64,000 nt of DNA. Origin: Polynucleobacter sp. MWH-UH2A. Lineage in GTDB: Bacteria; Pseudomonadota; Gammaproteobacteria; Burkholderiales; Burkholderiaceae. This document shows, one piece after another, positions 8,334 through 17,952 of the stretch (the first letter of the stretch is position 1; each line of letters begins with the position of its first letter). The notes below the pieces were generated by a model, which was not told where the DNA came from, did no database searches, and saw only the letters and a program-made list of their open reading frames with translations. Both the position numbers and the translations under genes were made by a program. The DNA is taken from NCBI RefSeq assembly GCF_018687195.1, contig NZ_CP061321.1:186001-250000 (forward strand), given 5' to 3'.

Positions 8334-10076
8334 ATGAAAGCATCACAATCATTTCTCGCGACACTAAAAGAAGCCCCCTCTGACGCTGAGGTGGTTTCGC
8401 ATAAGCTCATGGTGCGTGCGGGTTTAATCCGCAAACTGAGCGCTGGTGTTTATAACTACTTGCCTTTGGGGTTGAAGGTGATTCGAAAGGTGGAAAACAT
8501 CATTCGCGAGGAAATGAATCGTGCGGGTGCAATTGAATTATTGATGCCAATGATTCAGCCGGCAGAGTTATGGCAAGAGACAGGTCGTTGGGAAAAAATG
8601 GGGCCTGAGTTATTGCGCATCAAAGACCGCCATGACCGCGACTTTTTGATACAGCCAACTTCCGAAGAAGTAATTACCGATTTAGCTCGCAATGAGATTA
8701 AGAGCTACAAACAATTGCCGGTGAATTTTTATCAAATCCAGACGAAGTTCCGCGATGAGCGTCGTCCTCGTTTTGGCATCATGCGCGGCCGTGAGTTCAG
8801 CATGAAAGATGCGTATTCGTTTGATCGCGATACCGACGGGTTGAAGAAGTCATATCAGATCATGTTTGACGCATACACCCGTATCTTCAAGCGAATGGGC
8901 TTGAAGTTTCGTGCAGTGACCGCTGATAACGGCGCTATTGGCGGCTCTGGTAGTCAAGAGTTCCATGTGATTGCGGATACTGGAGAAGATGCGATTGTGT
9001 ATTGCCCGAATTCGGATTACGCAGCCAATTTAGAAGCTGCAGAATCATTGGCATTGATTGCCGCACGGGCCGCAGCAACTCAAGTAATGGCAAAGGTGGC
9101 AACGCCTGATAAAACCAATTGCGCAGACGTGGCGAAGCTCCTCAATATTCCGCTTGAGAAAACCGTAAAGTCTTTATTGTTCGCGGCTGATCAAGAAAAT
9201 GGTCCAGCAAAACTCTTTATGTTGTTAGTGCGCGGTGATCATGAGCTCAACGAAGTTAAGGCGAGCAAAGTGCCAGGCATGGCTGAGTCACGTTTTGCTA
9301 CTGAAGCAGAAATCAAGCAAGCATGTAATGCCCCTGCTGGATATTTAGGTCCCGTTGGTATTAGTTCAGATGTCACGGTTGTTGCCGATCGCACTGTAGC
9401 CAATATGTCGGATTTTGTATGCGGTGCTAATGATGCTGGCCACCATTTGACTGGGGTGAACTGGGGCCGTGATTTACCAGAGCCTGTGGTGTTGGATATT
9501 CGTAATGCGGTAGTTGGCGACCCTTCCCCTGATGGCAAGGGCGTGGTTGATATTTGCCGTGGCATTGAAGTCGGTCACGTTTTCCAATTGGGTACTCGCT
9601 ACTCCGAAGCAATGGGCTGCACTTACTTAGATCAACAAGGTAAAGCTCAGCCAATGGTGATGGGTTGTTATGGCATTGGTGTAACTCGTTTGCTAGGTGC
9701 GGCTATTGAACAAGGTCATGACGACAAGGGAATTATTTGGCCTATCTCTATGGCGCCATTTGAGGTAGTTATTTGTCCAATGGGTTACGAAAAATCAGAG
9801 CAAGTAAAAGCAGCATGTGATCAGCTTCACGATGAGTTGCTTGCTGCTGGTGTCGATGTGATCCTGGATGATCGCAATGAGCGTCCAGGCGCAATGTTTG
9901 CTGACTGGGAGCTGATTGGCGCGCCTTTCCGCGTAGTTATTGGGGATCGTGGTTTAGCGGATTCCCAGGTGGAATTTAAAGGCCGTACCGATTCTGAGTC
10001 CCAGAATATACCTTTGGCGAAAATTAAAGATACTGTCATTGCAGCAGTTCAAGCTGCTAAAAATACAGTCGCTTAA
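8334..10076 (+). CDS. proS: Prolyl-tRNA synthetase
   Basis: A 580-residue class II synthetase of the bacterial (ProS type 1) form that charges tRNA-Pro. Catalytic motif 2 is visible in [18 protein letters not shown]. The YbaK-like editing domain that clears mischarged Ala-tRNA-Pro is inserted in the middle, from about residue 230 to 400. The anticodon-binding domain with [18 protein letters not shown] and the C-terminal segment follow. Length and domain order are normal. The ATG at 8334 directly follows the AT-rich 48-bp gap shared with rppH. Confidence 0.97.
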   Translation: MKASQSFLATLKEAPSDAEVVSHKLMVRAGLIRKLSAGVYNYLPLGLKVIRKVENIIREEMNRAGAIELLMPMIQPAELWQETGRWEKMGPELLRIKDRHDRDFLIQPTSEEVITDLARNEIKSYKQLPVNFYQIQTKFRDERRPRFGIMRGREFSMKDAYSFDRDTDGLKKSYQIMFDAYTRIFKRMGLKFRAVTADNGAIGGSGSQEFHVIADTGEDAIVYCPNSDYAANLEAAESLALIAARAAATQVMAKVATPDKTNCADVAKLLNIPLEKTVKSLLFAADQENGPAKLFMLLVRGDHELNEVKASKVPGMAESRFATEAEIKQACNAPAGYLGPVGISSDVTVVADRTVANMSDFVCGANDAGHHLTGVNWGRDLPEPVVLDIRNAVVGDPSPDGKGVVDICRGIEVGHVFQLGTRYSEAMGCTYLDQQGKAQPMVMGCYGIGVTRLLGAAIEQGHDDKGIIWPISMAPFEVVICPMGYEKSEQVKAACDQLHDELLAAGVDVILDDRNERPGAMFADWELIGAPFRVVIGDRGLADSQVEFKGRTDSESQNIPLAKIKDTVIAAVQAAKNTVA

Positions 10077-10094
10077 TTAATATAGTTCTTAATT

Positions 10095-11477
10095 TTATTT
10101 TTTAAAGAGTCCGCCAATACCTTTGGCGGCTCCTTTAGCGGCCATGGCAGCCATAGTGCGCGCCATCTTGCCACCCTTAAACTGTTTCATCATCGTTTGC
10201 ATTTGCTCGAACTGAGCCAGCAGGCGATTGACTTCTTGCACCTCTACTCCTGATCCTGCAGCAATGCGACGCTTACGACTAGCTTTCAATAGCTCTGGTT
10301 TTCTGCGCTCTTGAGGAGTCATGCTGTCGATAATTCCACGCATGCGTTTGGTTTGTTTATCCGCATTGCTGAGGTTTGCCTTCGAGGCGGCCTGAGCCAC
10401 CTGACTGGGAAGCTTATCCATCAAACTAGCCATGCCACCCATCTTTTGCATTTGCATTAACTGATCTCGAAAATCTTCAAGATCAAAACCGCCTTTGGAA
10501 ATCTTGTTCGCTAACTTTTCTGCTTTCGCAACATCGACGTGTTGCTGAGCCTGCTCGACTAGGGCGAGAATGTCGCCCATGCCCAAAATGCGGTTCGCCA
10601 TACGCTCCGCATCAAAGGCTTCTAAACCATCCATCTTCTCGGCTACGCCGATAAATTTGAGAGGTACGCCAGTGACCTGACGGACAGATAGCGCAGCGCC
10701 GCCACGAGAGTCGCCGTCTAGCTTGGTGAGGATAACTCCCGTGAGGGGAAGTGCCTCATGGAAAGCTTTGGCGGTATTGACGGCATCCTGACCTAGCATT
10801 GCGTCCACCACAAATAAGGTCTCAATCGGATTGAGATTGGCATGCAAAGTTTTGATCTCTTGCATGAGCGCCTCATCAATGCCTAGACGGCCCGCAGTAT
10901 CGACAATCACTACATCAAAGTAATGGCGACGTGCCCAATCTAGGGCAGCAGTCGCAATATCGCTTGGCTTTTGATTAACGTTGCTTGGAAAAAATTCTGC
11001 GCCAACTTGCTTCGTGACTGTCTCTAGTTGTTCGATCGCGGCAGGGCGATATACGTCACAAGAAACGGTGAGTACTTTCTTTTTCTTTTTTTCTTGCAGC
11101 CATTTGGCTAGTTTGCCAACGGAAGTGGTTTTACCTGCACCCTGTAAGCCTGCCATCAAAATGACTGCAGGCGGTTGGGTAGCTAGATTGAGTTCACCGC
11201 TTTGATTGGCATCGCCTGCCATGACTTGAGCAAGCTCGCGTTGCACGACTCCAACCAAGGCTTGGCCTGGACTCAGACTCCCAACAACCTCTTCACCTAG
11301 CGCCTTAAATTTAATCTGCTCTAGTAAAGACTTCACTACTGGTAGGGCTACGTCTGCCTCTAATAAGGCAAGACGGATTTCCCGTAGCATTTCTACGGTA
11401 TTGGCTTCGGTAAGGCGGGCTTGGCCTCGCATTGTTTTCACAACACGGGATAGGCGATCGGTGAGGTTTTCTAGCAT
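10095..11477 (-). CDS. ffh: Signal recognition particle protein Ffh
   Basis: The 460-residue SRP54 GTPase that binds 4.5S RNA and hydrophobic signal sequences and delivers nascent membrane proteins to FtsY. The N-terminal helical domain begins MLENLTDRLSRVVKTMRGQA. The G domain has GLQGAGKTTSVGKLA (P loop), DTAGR and TKLDGD. The methionine-rich M domain occupies the C-terminal third, with MQMQKMGGM, MTPQERRKPELL and MQTMMKQFKGGKMARTM. It is divergent from a CcsA/YpjD-like gene across 20 bp, as in many proteobacteria. Confidence 0.97.
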   Translation of the reverse strand: MLENLTDRLSRVVKTMRGQARLTEANTVEMLREIRLALLEADVALPVVKSLLEQIKFKALGEEVVGSLSPGQALVGVVQRELAQVMAGDANQSGELNLATQPPAVILMAGLQGAGKTTSVGKLAKWLQEKKKKKVLTVSCDVYRPAAIEQLETVTKQVGAEFFPSNVNQKPSDIATAALDWARRHYFDVVIVDTAGRLGIDEALMQEIKTLHANLNPIETLFVVDAMLGQDAVNTAKAFHEALPLTGVILTKLDGDSRGGAALSVRQVTGVPLKFIGVAEKMDGLEAFDAERMANRILGMGDILALVEQAQQHVDVAKAEKLANKISKGGFDLEDFRDQLMQMQKMGGMASLMDKLPSQVAQAASKANLSNADKQTKRMRGIIDSMTPQERRKPELLKASRKRRIAAGSGVEVQEVNRLLAQFEQMQTMMKQFKGGKMARTMAAMAAKGAAKGIGGLFKK

Positions 11478-11497
11478 TTATCGATTAGACTTTGTAG

Positions 11498-12346
11498 ATG
11501 GATATTTTAGGTCACCCAGCGCACGAGTTGCTTCCATCCGCACTCTATCTGCTTCTTTTGCTTTTTTTGAGCTTTAGCCCAAAGGGCAAAGACAAATCCT
11601 CAGAATCTTCGCCACTGATTCAGGCCTTTATTCTTTTGGCCTTACTGGCGCATGGCATGAAGCTCCATGATTCCGTATTTACCCCTCAAGGTTTTGTTTT
11701 CGGGTTTGCACAAGATTTGTCCTTGATTGCCTGGGTTGGCTTGGCTTTCTATTGGTTCCAATCTTGGTTTCTGCCTATTTCTAGCTTGCGTTGGTTGGCT
11801 GTTCTGTTTGCCTTGGTCTGCCCACTTTTGCCCAGCCTGTTTCCTGGAACATTAATTTCGCCAAGAGCGGTTTCCGATCCTTGGTTTAAAGGACACTTTA
11901 TTGTTGCCACGATTTCGGTGGGCTTGCTTAGTTTGGCTGCAATGCATGCGATGTTGATGAGTATTCAAGATCGGGCATTACATCGTCAACTCGCGATTGT
12001 TCCAAATAGTCGAGTTGCACATTGGCTCGAAGATTTACCTCCATTGATGACCATGGAGAGTCTTTTATTTAACTTGCTCTATGTTGGATTTGCTTTATTA
12101 AGCCTGACCGTTTTTTCTGGTTTGCTGTTTTCGCAAACGCTGTTTGGTAGACCGCTGGTGTTTGACCACAAAACTATTTTTGCTTTGGTCTCCTGGTTTT
12201 TATTTGCTGGCTTATTGTTGGCGCGTTGGCGAGTGGGCCTACGTGGTCGAGCAGCGATTCGTTGGGTATTGAGTGCGTACACTGCTTTACTTCTTGCTTA
12301 TGTAGGAAGTCGTTTTGTTTTAGAAGTCATTTTGCAGAGAGCGTAA
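11498..12346 (+). CDS. CcsA/YpjD-like inner membrane protein
   Basis: A 282-residue polytopic membrane protein with about eight hydrophobic helices. It resembles the cytochrome c assembly (CcsA/CcmC-like) family as represented by YpjD next to ffh in E. coli. The SPRAVSDPWFKGHFIVATISVG region and the final KTIFALVSWFLFAGLLLARW match the family layout, including His residues in helices. I do not see a full tryptophan-rich WWD haem-handling motif, so a role in cytochrome c maturation is not shown. Homologues next to ffh have been linked to magnesium export. The following gene begins 3 bp after the stop. Confidence 0.8.
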   Translation: MDILGHPAHELLPSALYLLLLLFLSFSPKGKDKSSESSPLIQAFILLALLAHGMKLHDSVFTPQGFVFGFAQDLSLIAWVGLAFYWFQSWFLPISSLRWLAVLFALVCPLLPSLFPGTLISPRAVSDPWFKGHFIVATISVGLLSLAAMHAMLMSIQDRALHRQLAIVPNSRVAHWLEDLPPLMTMESLLFNLLYVGFALLSLTVFSGLLFSQTLFGRPLVFDHKTIFALVSWFLFAGLLLARWRVGLRGRAAIRWVLSAYTALLLAYVGSRFVLEVILQRA

Positions 12347-12349
12347 TTC

Positions 12350-13168
12350 TTGTTCAAGTGGCTTTTATTACTTGCGGGCGCATATCTTTTTTACCGTTGG
12401 TTAAAGGGTAAAAAGCAGATTCAAGCTGGGCGAGGGGAGGCTCATAATCCTAGGCCAAATAAGGCTCCAAAGGCTATTGAGCCAGAGGGGATGGTGCAAT
12501 GTCAGCATTGCAAAGTACATCTTCCAAAATCCGAAGCCAAGATTTTTGAGGAACGTTTTTATTGTTCAAAAGAGCATCTCAATGCGATCGATCAACAAGG
12601 TTGGGTAGGCTCTGCAAAATGGCGTCCTTCACCAAACCAAGATGTGCGCCCAGAAAATATTTCTCCAGATTTGGTTGTGATTCATCATATTAGTTTGCCA
12701 CCCAGTGAATTTAGATCAACAAACTCTAGTCAGTACATTATTGATTTTTTTCAAAATCAATTGGACTCAACAGCGCATCCTTATTTCGAAGAGATTGCAG
12801 GACAAAAAGTATCCAGTCATTTTTTGATTACTCGAACTGGTGAATTGATTCAGTTTGTTTCAACTCAAAATAAAGCATGGCATGCGGGCGTTTCTTCCTT
12901 TATGGGTAGAGAGAAATGCAATGACTTTTCAATTGGTATTGAATTAGAGGGCGATGGTGAGACGCCATTTGAGGAGGCTCAATACCAAGCCCTAAATAAA
13001 CTGATTCCAATCTTGGAAGCTTGTTATGCCAATCTGCAATTTGCGGGGCACAGTGACATTGCCCCCGATCGAAAGACGGATCCCGGAATGTATTTTGATT
13101 GGAAAAAGTTCCAAAAAGAGACAAACGTTTCTTTAAAAAATCTGCCATACGGACTAACTTCTCGGTAG
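12350..13168 (+). CDS. ampD: AmpD amidase fused to an N-terminal membrane-anchored zinc-ribbon domain
   Basis: A 272-residue two-part protein starting at TTG (12350), 3 bp after the previous gene. Residues 4-17 are a short hydrophobic anchor, followed by a basic, Pro-rich linker. Next comes a treble-clef-like cysteine set (C51, C54, C72, H76: CQHC and YCSKEH) as in the small PP0621-type proteins. From about residue 88 the sequence is a complete AmpD, the N-acetylmuramyl-L-alanine amidase that recycles anhydro-muropeptides: IHHISLPP (H112), WHAGVSSFMGREKCNDFS, and GHSDIAPDRKTDPG (H234, K242, D244). Zinc ligands and the catalytic Lys are intact. E. coli AmpD (183 residues) is soluble, so this version may sit on the inner membrane. 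Confidence 0.9.
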   Translation: MFKWLLLLAGAYLFYRWLKGKKQIQAGRGEAHNPRPNKAPKAIEPEGMVQCQHCKVHLPKSEAKIFEERFYCSKEHLNAIDQQGWVGSAKWRPSPNQDVRPENISPDLVVIHHISLPPSEFRSTNSSQYIIDFFQNQLDSTAHPYFEEIAGQKVSSHFLITRTGELIQFVSTQNKAWHAGVSSFMGREKCNDFSIGIELEGDGETPFEEAQYQALNKLIPILEACYANLQFAGHSDIAPDRKTDPGMYFDWKKFQKETNVSLKNLPYGLTSR

Positions 13169-13182
13169 CCTCTTTTTTGTAT

Positions 13183-13204
13183 GTAAGCGTACGCTTACTT
13201 TTTT
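13183..13204 (+). terminator. Palindromic hairpin with T-tract after ampD
   Basis: GTAAGC and GCTTAC enclose GTAC (13183-13198), a perfect 16-bp palindrome that can fold as a 6-bp hairpin. It runs directly into six Ts (13199-13204), 15 bp after the amidase stop. A terminator is the simplest reading. The perfect dyad symmetry also leaves open a DNA operator. Confidence 0.65.
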
Positions 13205-13353
13205 AGCCTTTAGGTAAAAGGGAAAAAAAATCCGCACCAAAATGACCCTTAAAAAAGGTCAATTACATAGTAAAAGTACTGATAAATATTTGTAAGAAAA
13301 GACTTATCAAGAACTCAATATTTCCCTATACTTAGTGGCTAATGCGCTTCAAG

Positions 13354-13369
13354 ACACTAGATGTAGTGT
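13354..13369 (+). promoter_or_regulatory. NrdR box upstream of nrdA
   Basis: ACACTAGATGTAGTGT is a perfectly spaced match to the NrdR palindrome (ACACWATATATWGTGT) with changes only in the central bases. NrdR represses ribonucleotide reductase genes when dATP is high. A second element with the perfect core CTATATATAG lies at 13420-13429, 63 bp away centre to centre (about six helical turns) and just before the nrdA ribosome site GGAG. The rest of the 275-bp gap (13169-13442) is A/T-rich with no gene. Confidence 0.75.
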
Positions 13370-13442
13370 TTGAATCTAGCAATACCCCATTGTTTTTTAA
13401 CGATATTTTGTCCAAATAACTATATATAGACGCAGGAGTAAC

Positions 13443-16406
13443 ATGACATACGCAAATCCACAGACGGCAGGCCAAATACCTGGTGCAAATAACCCAGGAA
13501 TTAACCCTGCAGGGGCAATCAATCAGACCCCTTCTGCCAGCTTTGTCGCCGGTGGAGTTGGTGGTACTCAGGCAACCCAATTGTCTGATTACAAAATTAT
13601 TCGCCGCAATGGCTCTGTTGTTGCATTTGAGCCATCCAAAATTGCGATTGCAGTAACTAAAGCATTTTTGGCGGTTAATGGTGGCCAAGGCGCTGCATCT
13701 GCACGCGTACGCGAGCAAGTTGAGCAATTGACTCATTCTGTTGTGCGCGCTTTATTGCGTAGCCGTCCTAATGGCGGTACTTTTCATATCGAAGATATTC
13801 AAGATCAGGTTGAATTGGCTTTGATGCGTAGCGGCGAGCACAACGTTGCTCGTGCTTATGTTCTCTATCGTGAAAAGCGCAACCAAGAGCGTGCCGCGCA
13901 ACAAGAGGTTGCTCAAGAAGCTCAGACTGCAAACCAGGCTGCGGAGTCTGGCATCAAGGTAACCGACAACGGTGTAGAAAAGTGGCTTGACATGGCTGCA
14001 TTGCGCACCGTGATTGAAGCTGCTTGCGAAGGTTTGGGTAATCACATTGATGCAAGCCCAATCATCACTGAGACTATCAAGAATTTGTACGATGGCGTAC
14101 CAATGGCGCAGGTGTATGACTCTGCTATCTTGGCTTCACGGACTTTGATTGAAAAAGATCCAGCGTATAGCCAAGTAACAGCGCGAATCTTGATGCACGT
14201 GATTCGTAAAGAGATCTTGGGTAAGGAAGTCTTGCAAGGTGATATGCAAGCTGAGTACAGCACTTACTTTGCTAAGTACATTCATGAGGGTATTTCCGCT
14301 GAGTTGTTAGATCCGCGGATGAGTGAGTTTGACTTGCCGCGCTTGGCTGCTGCCTTGAATGCTAGTCGCGACTTGCAATTCAACTACCTTGGCCTACAAA
14401 CCTTGTATGACCGTTATTTTTTGCATATTGAAGATCGTCGTATTGAGATGCCACAAGCATTCTTCATGCGTGTTGCAATGGGCTTGTCTTTGAATGAGCT
14501 TGATCGCGAGCGTCGTGCGATTGAGTTCTATGAAATCCTTTCTACATTCGATTTCATGTCCAGTACACCAACTTTATTTAATTCAGCAACAACACGTCCA
14601 CAACTCTCAAGCTGCTACTTGACGACTGTTGAGGATGATCTTGATGGCATCTATGAGGCATTGAAAGAGAATGCATTGCTATCTAAGTTTGCTGGTGGCT
14701 TGGGTAATGACTGGACTAATGTTCGTGCATTAGGAAGTCATATCAAAGGGACTAACGGTAAATCACAAGGTGTTGTGCCATTCTTGAAAGTGGTTAATGA
14801 CACTGCGGTTGCTGTGAACCAAGGCGGTAAGCGTAAGGGTGCGGTTTGTGCTTATCTAGAAACATGGCACTTGGATATTGAAGAGTTCTTGGAATTGCGT
14901 AAGAACACGGGTGATGACCGTCGCCGTACTCATGACATGAATACTTCTAATTGGATTCCTGACTTATTCATGAAGCGTGTAATGGAAAACGGTGACTGGA
15001 CATTGTTCTCCCCATCCAATACACCCGACTTGCATGACAAGTTTGGCAAGGCATTTGAAGAGGCTTATGTTGCCTATGAGCAAAAAGCCGATCGTGGCGA
15101 GCTCAAGCCATTCCGCAGAATTCCAGCGCAGCAATTGTGGCGCAAGATGCTCGGTATGTTGTTCGAAACTGGTCACCCATGGATCACTTTCAAAGATCCA
15201 TGCAATATTCGTAGCCCACAGCAGCATATTGGCGTGGTTCACTCTTCTAACCTCTGTACTGAGATCACCCTCAATACAAACGAGGATGAGATTGCAGTTT
15301 GTAACTTGGGTTCTGTGAACTTAACTGCTCACATGACTACCGATGCGAACGGTAAATTGGTTCTCGATCACGAGAAGCTCCAAAAAACTGTACGTACTGC
15401 AATGCGTATGCTCGATAACGTGATCGATATCAACTACTATGCTGTGGCCAAGGCACGCAACTCTAACTTGAAGCATCGTCCAGTCGGTATGGGCATCATG
15501 GGCTTCCAGGATTGCTTGCATATGCAGCGCATTCCATACGCTAGTGAAGAGGCTGTGAAGTTTGCGGATTCATCTATGGAGGCGATTTGCTACTACGCAT
15601 ACCAAGCTTCTAACGAATTGGCTGAAGAGCGTGGCGTATACAGCACTTATAAAGGCTCATTGTGGGATCGTGGCATCCTGCCACAGGATTCAGTAGCGAT
15701 GTTGGCGGCTGAGCGTGGCGGTTACGTAGAAGTGGATAGCTCTTCAACTATGGACTGGAGCGGTTTGCGTGCGCGCATCAAGCAACACGGTATGCGTAAC
15801 TCCAATTGCGTGGCAATTGCGCCGACAGCAACGATTTCGAACATCATTGGTGTTTCTGCTTGTATCGAGCCAACATTCCAGAACTTGTTTGTGAAATCTA
15901 ACCTTTCTGGTGAGTTCACAGTAGTAAACGAGTACTTGGTGCGCGATCTGAAAGATCGTGGACTCTGGGATGAGGTCATGATCGCCGATTTGAAGTACTT
16001 TGACGGTACTTTATCTAAGATCGATCGTATTCCCCAGGATCTCCGCGATCTGTATGCAACTGCCTTTGAAGTGGAACCAAGCTGGTTGGTTGAGGCCGCT
16101 TCCCGCCGTCAAAAATGGATCGACCAGGCTCAGTCATTGAATATTTACATGGCTGGTGCTTCAGGCAAGAAATTGGATGACACCTACAAGTTGGCTTGGT
16201 TGCGTGGTCTGAAAACGACTTACTACCTCCGCACAATGGCGGCAACCCACGTTGAGAAATCGACTGTGGCTAGCGGTCAATTGAACTCTGTTTCTAGTGG
16301 CGCTGAAGGTAGTGGTGTAGCTGCGGCTCCTGTTGAGGCGGATGGTCCAGTTTGCACAATGCGTCCAGGTGATGCTGGGTTTGAAGAATGTGAAGCATGC
16401 CAATAA
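13443..16406 (+). CDS. nrdA: Class Ia ribonucleoside-diphosphate reductase, alpha subunit
   Basis: Large subunit that reduces ribonucleoside diphosphates to deoxy forms in the aerobic class Ia enzyme. Residues 1-50 are a low-complexity Gly/Pro/Ala/Asn tail. An ATP-cone (YKIIRRNGSVVAFEPSKI onward) gives dATP control. The catalytic barrel shows SNLCTEITLNTNEDEIAVCNLGS with the active-site Cys and Glu. NCVAIAPTATISNIIGVS forms the substrate-binding phosphate loop. The C-terminal EECEACQ is the thioredoxin-exchanging cysteine pair. At 987 residues it is far longer than E. coli NrdA (761) but usual for this order. It is in an operon with nrdB (45 bp gap). Confidence 0.97.
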   Translation: MTYANPQTAGQIPGANNPGINPAGAINQTPSASFVAGGVGGTQATQLSDYKIIRRNGSVVAFEPSKIAIAVTKAFLAVNGGQGAASARVREQVEQLTHSVVRALLRSRPNGGTFHIEDIQDQVELALMRSGEHNVARAYVLYREKRNQERAAQQEVAQEAQTANQAAESGIKVTDNGVEKWLDMAALRTVIEAACEGLGNHIDASPIITETIKNLYDGVPMAQVYDSAILASRTLIEKDPAYSQVTARILMHVIRKEILGKEVLQGDMQAEYSTYFAKYIHEGISAELLDPRMSEFDLPRLAAALNASRDLQFNYLGLQTLYDRYFLHIEDRRIEMPQAFFMRVAMGLSLNELDRERRAIEFYEILSTFDFMSSTPTLFNSATTRPQLSSCYLTTVEDDLDGIYEALKENALLSKFAGGLGNDWTNVRALGSHIKGTNGKSQGVVPFLKVVNDTAVAVNQGGKRKGAVCAYLETWHLDIEEFLELRKNTGDDRRRTHDMNTSNWIPDLFMKRVMENGDWTLFSPSNTPDLHDKFGKAFEEAYVAYEQKADRGELKPFRRIPAQQLWRKMLGMLFETGHPWITFKDPCNIRSPQQHIGVVHSSNLCTEITLNTNEDEIAVCNLGSVNLTAHMTTDANGKLVLDHEKLQKTVRTAMRMLDNVIDINYYAVAKARNSNLKHRPVGMGIMGFQDCLHMQRIPYASEEAVKFADSSMEAICYYAYQASNELAEERGVYSTYKGSLWDRGILPQDSVAMLAAERGGYVEVDSSSTMDWSGLRARIKQHGMRNSNCVAIAPTATISNIIGVSACIEPTFQNLFVKSNLSGEFTVVNEYLVRDLKDRGLWDEVMIADLKYFDGTLSKIDRIPQDLRDLYATAFEVEPSWLVEAASRRQKWIDQAQSLNIYMAGASGKKLDDTYKLAWLRGLKTTYYLRTMAATHVEKSTVASGQLNSVSSGAEGSGVAAAPVEADGPVCTMRPGDAGFEECEACQ

Positions 16407-16451
16407 GCATTTGGTTTATTGGTCAGAAATAAAAGAATTTAGGAGAAAGTT

Positions 16452-17645
16452 ATGTTGAATTGGGAAGAGGAAGTAGCTCCAGCACTAGCGAAAGCTGGTC
16501 TTGCGCCACAACCGGTTGCGGCTGAACCGCAACGCCCGCAGCCAGACCAAGTGGCGATGGCGGCACCTCAAGCTGCTGCGCCCGCAGCAGCGCAAACACA
16601 AAGCGCGCCAGCAGCTGGCATGGAAACTCGTCGCGTTAATGTGGCTGATAAGCGTGTTATCAATGCGAAAACAGACGTCAATCAGCTCGTTCCATTTAAA
16701 TATAAGTGGGCTTGGGAGAAATACTTAGCGGGTTGCGCTAACCACTGGATGCCACAAGAGATCAATATGAACCGCGATATCGCGCTTTGGAAAGATCCAA
16801 ACGGCCTTACAGAAGACGAGCGTCGCATCATTAAACGCAATCTTGGCTTCTTTACTACAGCGGATTCTTTGGCTGCAAACAATATTGTTTTGGGTACATA
16901 TCGCCAAATTACCGCTCCAGAGTGCCGCCAATACCTATTGCGCCAGGCTTTCGAGGAGGCAATTCATACCCACGCTTATCAATATATTGTGGAATCTTTG
17001 GGTCTAGACCAAGGCGAAATCTTCAACGCGTATCACGAAATTGAGTCGATTCGCGCTAAAGATGAGTTCCTGATTCCATTTATTGATGTGTTAACTGACC
17101 CAACATTTAAGACAGGCACGCTCGAAAACGATCAAAAGTTGCTTCGTTCTTTGATTGTTTTTGCTTGCGTAATGGAAGGTTTATTCTTTTATGTTGGTTT
17201 TACGCAAATACTTGCAATGGGTCGTCAAAACAAAATGACGGGTGCCGCTGAGCAGTATCAATACATCCTTCGCGACGAGTCAATGCACTGCAATTTTGGT
17301 ATCGATTTAATTAACCAAATCAAGCTGGAGAACCCGCAGTTATGGACTTCCGCGTTCAAAGACGAGATTAAATCGATCTTCGAAAAAGCGGTTGAGTTGG
17401 AGTACCGTTATGCCGAAGATACGATGCCTCGAGGAGTACTCGGATTGAATGCTCCGATGTTCAAAGGTTACCTAAGATACATTTGTAATCGCAGATGTTT
17501 GCAAATAGGACTTGACGCGATGTTCCCAAATGAAGAGAATCCATTTCCATGGATGTCAGAAATGATTGATCTTAAGAAAGAAAGAAACTTTTTTGAGACA
17601 CGCGTTATTGAGTATCAAACCGGTGGTGCGCTAAGTTGGGAGTAA
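16452..17645 (+). CDS. nrdB: Class Ia ribonucleoside-diphosphate reductase, beta subunit
   Basis: The small subunit that holds the di-iron centre and tyrosyl radical passed to NrdA. FTTADS supplies the first Asp ligand. [11 protein letters not shown] gives the Glu and His ligands and the radical Tyr in the same spacing as E115, H118 and Y122 of E. coli. DESMHCNF gives the distal Glu and His. The C-terminal tail that docks on NrdA ends in GGALSWE. Residues 15-60 are an Ala/Pro/Gln-rich insertion not found in E. coli NrdB and probably disordered. A terminator lies about 150 bp downstream. Confidence 0.97.
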   Translation: MLNWEEEVAPALAKAGLAPQPVAAEPQRPQPDQVAMAAPQAAAPAAAQTQSAPAAGMETRRVNVADKRVINAKTDVNQLVPFKYKWAWEKYLAGCANHWMPQEINMNRDIALWKDPNGLTEDERRIIKRNLGFFTTADSLAANNIVLGTYRQITAPECRQYLLRQAFEEAIHTHAYQYIVESLGLDQGEIFNAYHEIESIRAKDEFLIPFIDVLTDPTFKTGTLENDQKLLRSLIVFACVMEGLFFYVGFTQILAMGRQNKMTGAAEQYQYILRDESMHCNFGIDLINQIKLENPQLWTSAFKDEIKSIFEKAVELEYRYAEDTMPRGVLGLNAPMFKGYLRYICNRRCLQIGLDAMFPNEENPFPWMSEMIDLKKERNFFETRVIEYQTGGALSWE

Positions 17646-17952
17646 TGAACTAGTTTTAAAGCGCACAACTGGCTAAATAGGAGATTAGACGGTTGGTTAG
17701 TTTAAGAAGTCAGCAAAAACAGACTCAAATCCGAAAACCCTTGCTCAAGGGTGCTTGGGCTATTTCCCCCGTTTTTTCCAGCACATTTAAGAAGCCGTTG
17801 TCCTTCGGGGCCACGGCTTTTTTTCCAGGATTCATTAGCGTGCAGCACTTAGCTTCAAGCCGCGCGCCGATGAATGGCTCGCTCGTTCATTCTGAATGGT
17901 CGGGTCTTCTTAATGTAGTTTGTACTAATCCTCACGTGAAGGAGTAACACAC
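17646..17952. other. Intergenic region between nrdB and the H1-like gene
   Basis: These 307 bp hold no convincing gene. They contain a small hairpin (CCCTT 17738-17742, loop GCTC, AAGGG 17747-17751), the nrdAB terminator at 17792-17824 and a leader ending in the strong ribosome site GAAGGAG 8 nt before the next ATG. A promoter for the H1-like gene must lie in the last ~125 bp; I see only weak candidate boxes. Confidence 0.6.
17792..17824 (+). terminator. Rho-independent terminator of nrdAB
   Basis: AAGCCGT (17792-17798) pairs with ACGGCTT (17813-17819). Past one mismatch the stem continues through GTCC/GGGC-type pairs to a stable TTCG tetraloop, and seven Ts follow (17818-17824). Confidence 0.85.

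Noticed and set aside
13183..13198. GTAAGCGTACGCTTAC as a TetR-type operator
   Set aside because: The dyad is perfect, but it lies just after a stop codon and runs into six Ts with no regulator gene nearby, so a terminator is the simpler reading.
17693..17947. 84-codon open frame (TTG start) between nrdB and the H1-like gene
   Set aside because: It runs straight through the nrdAB terminator hairpin and the leader of the next gene, has no ribosome site and resembles no family I know.
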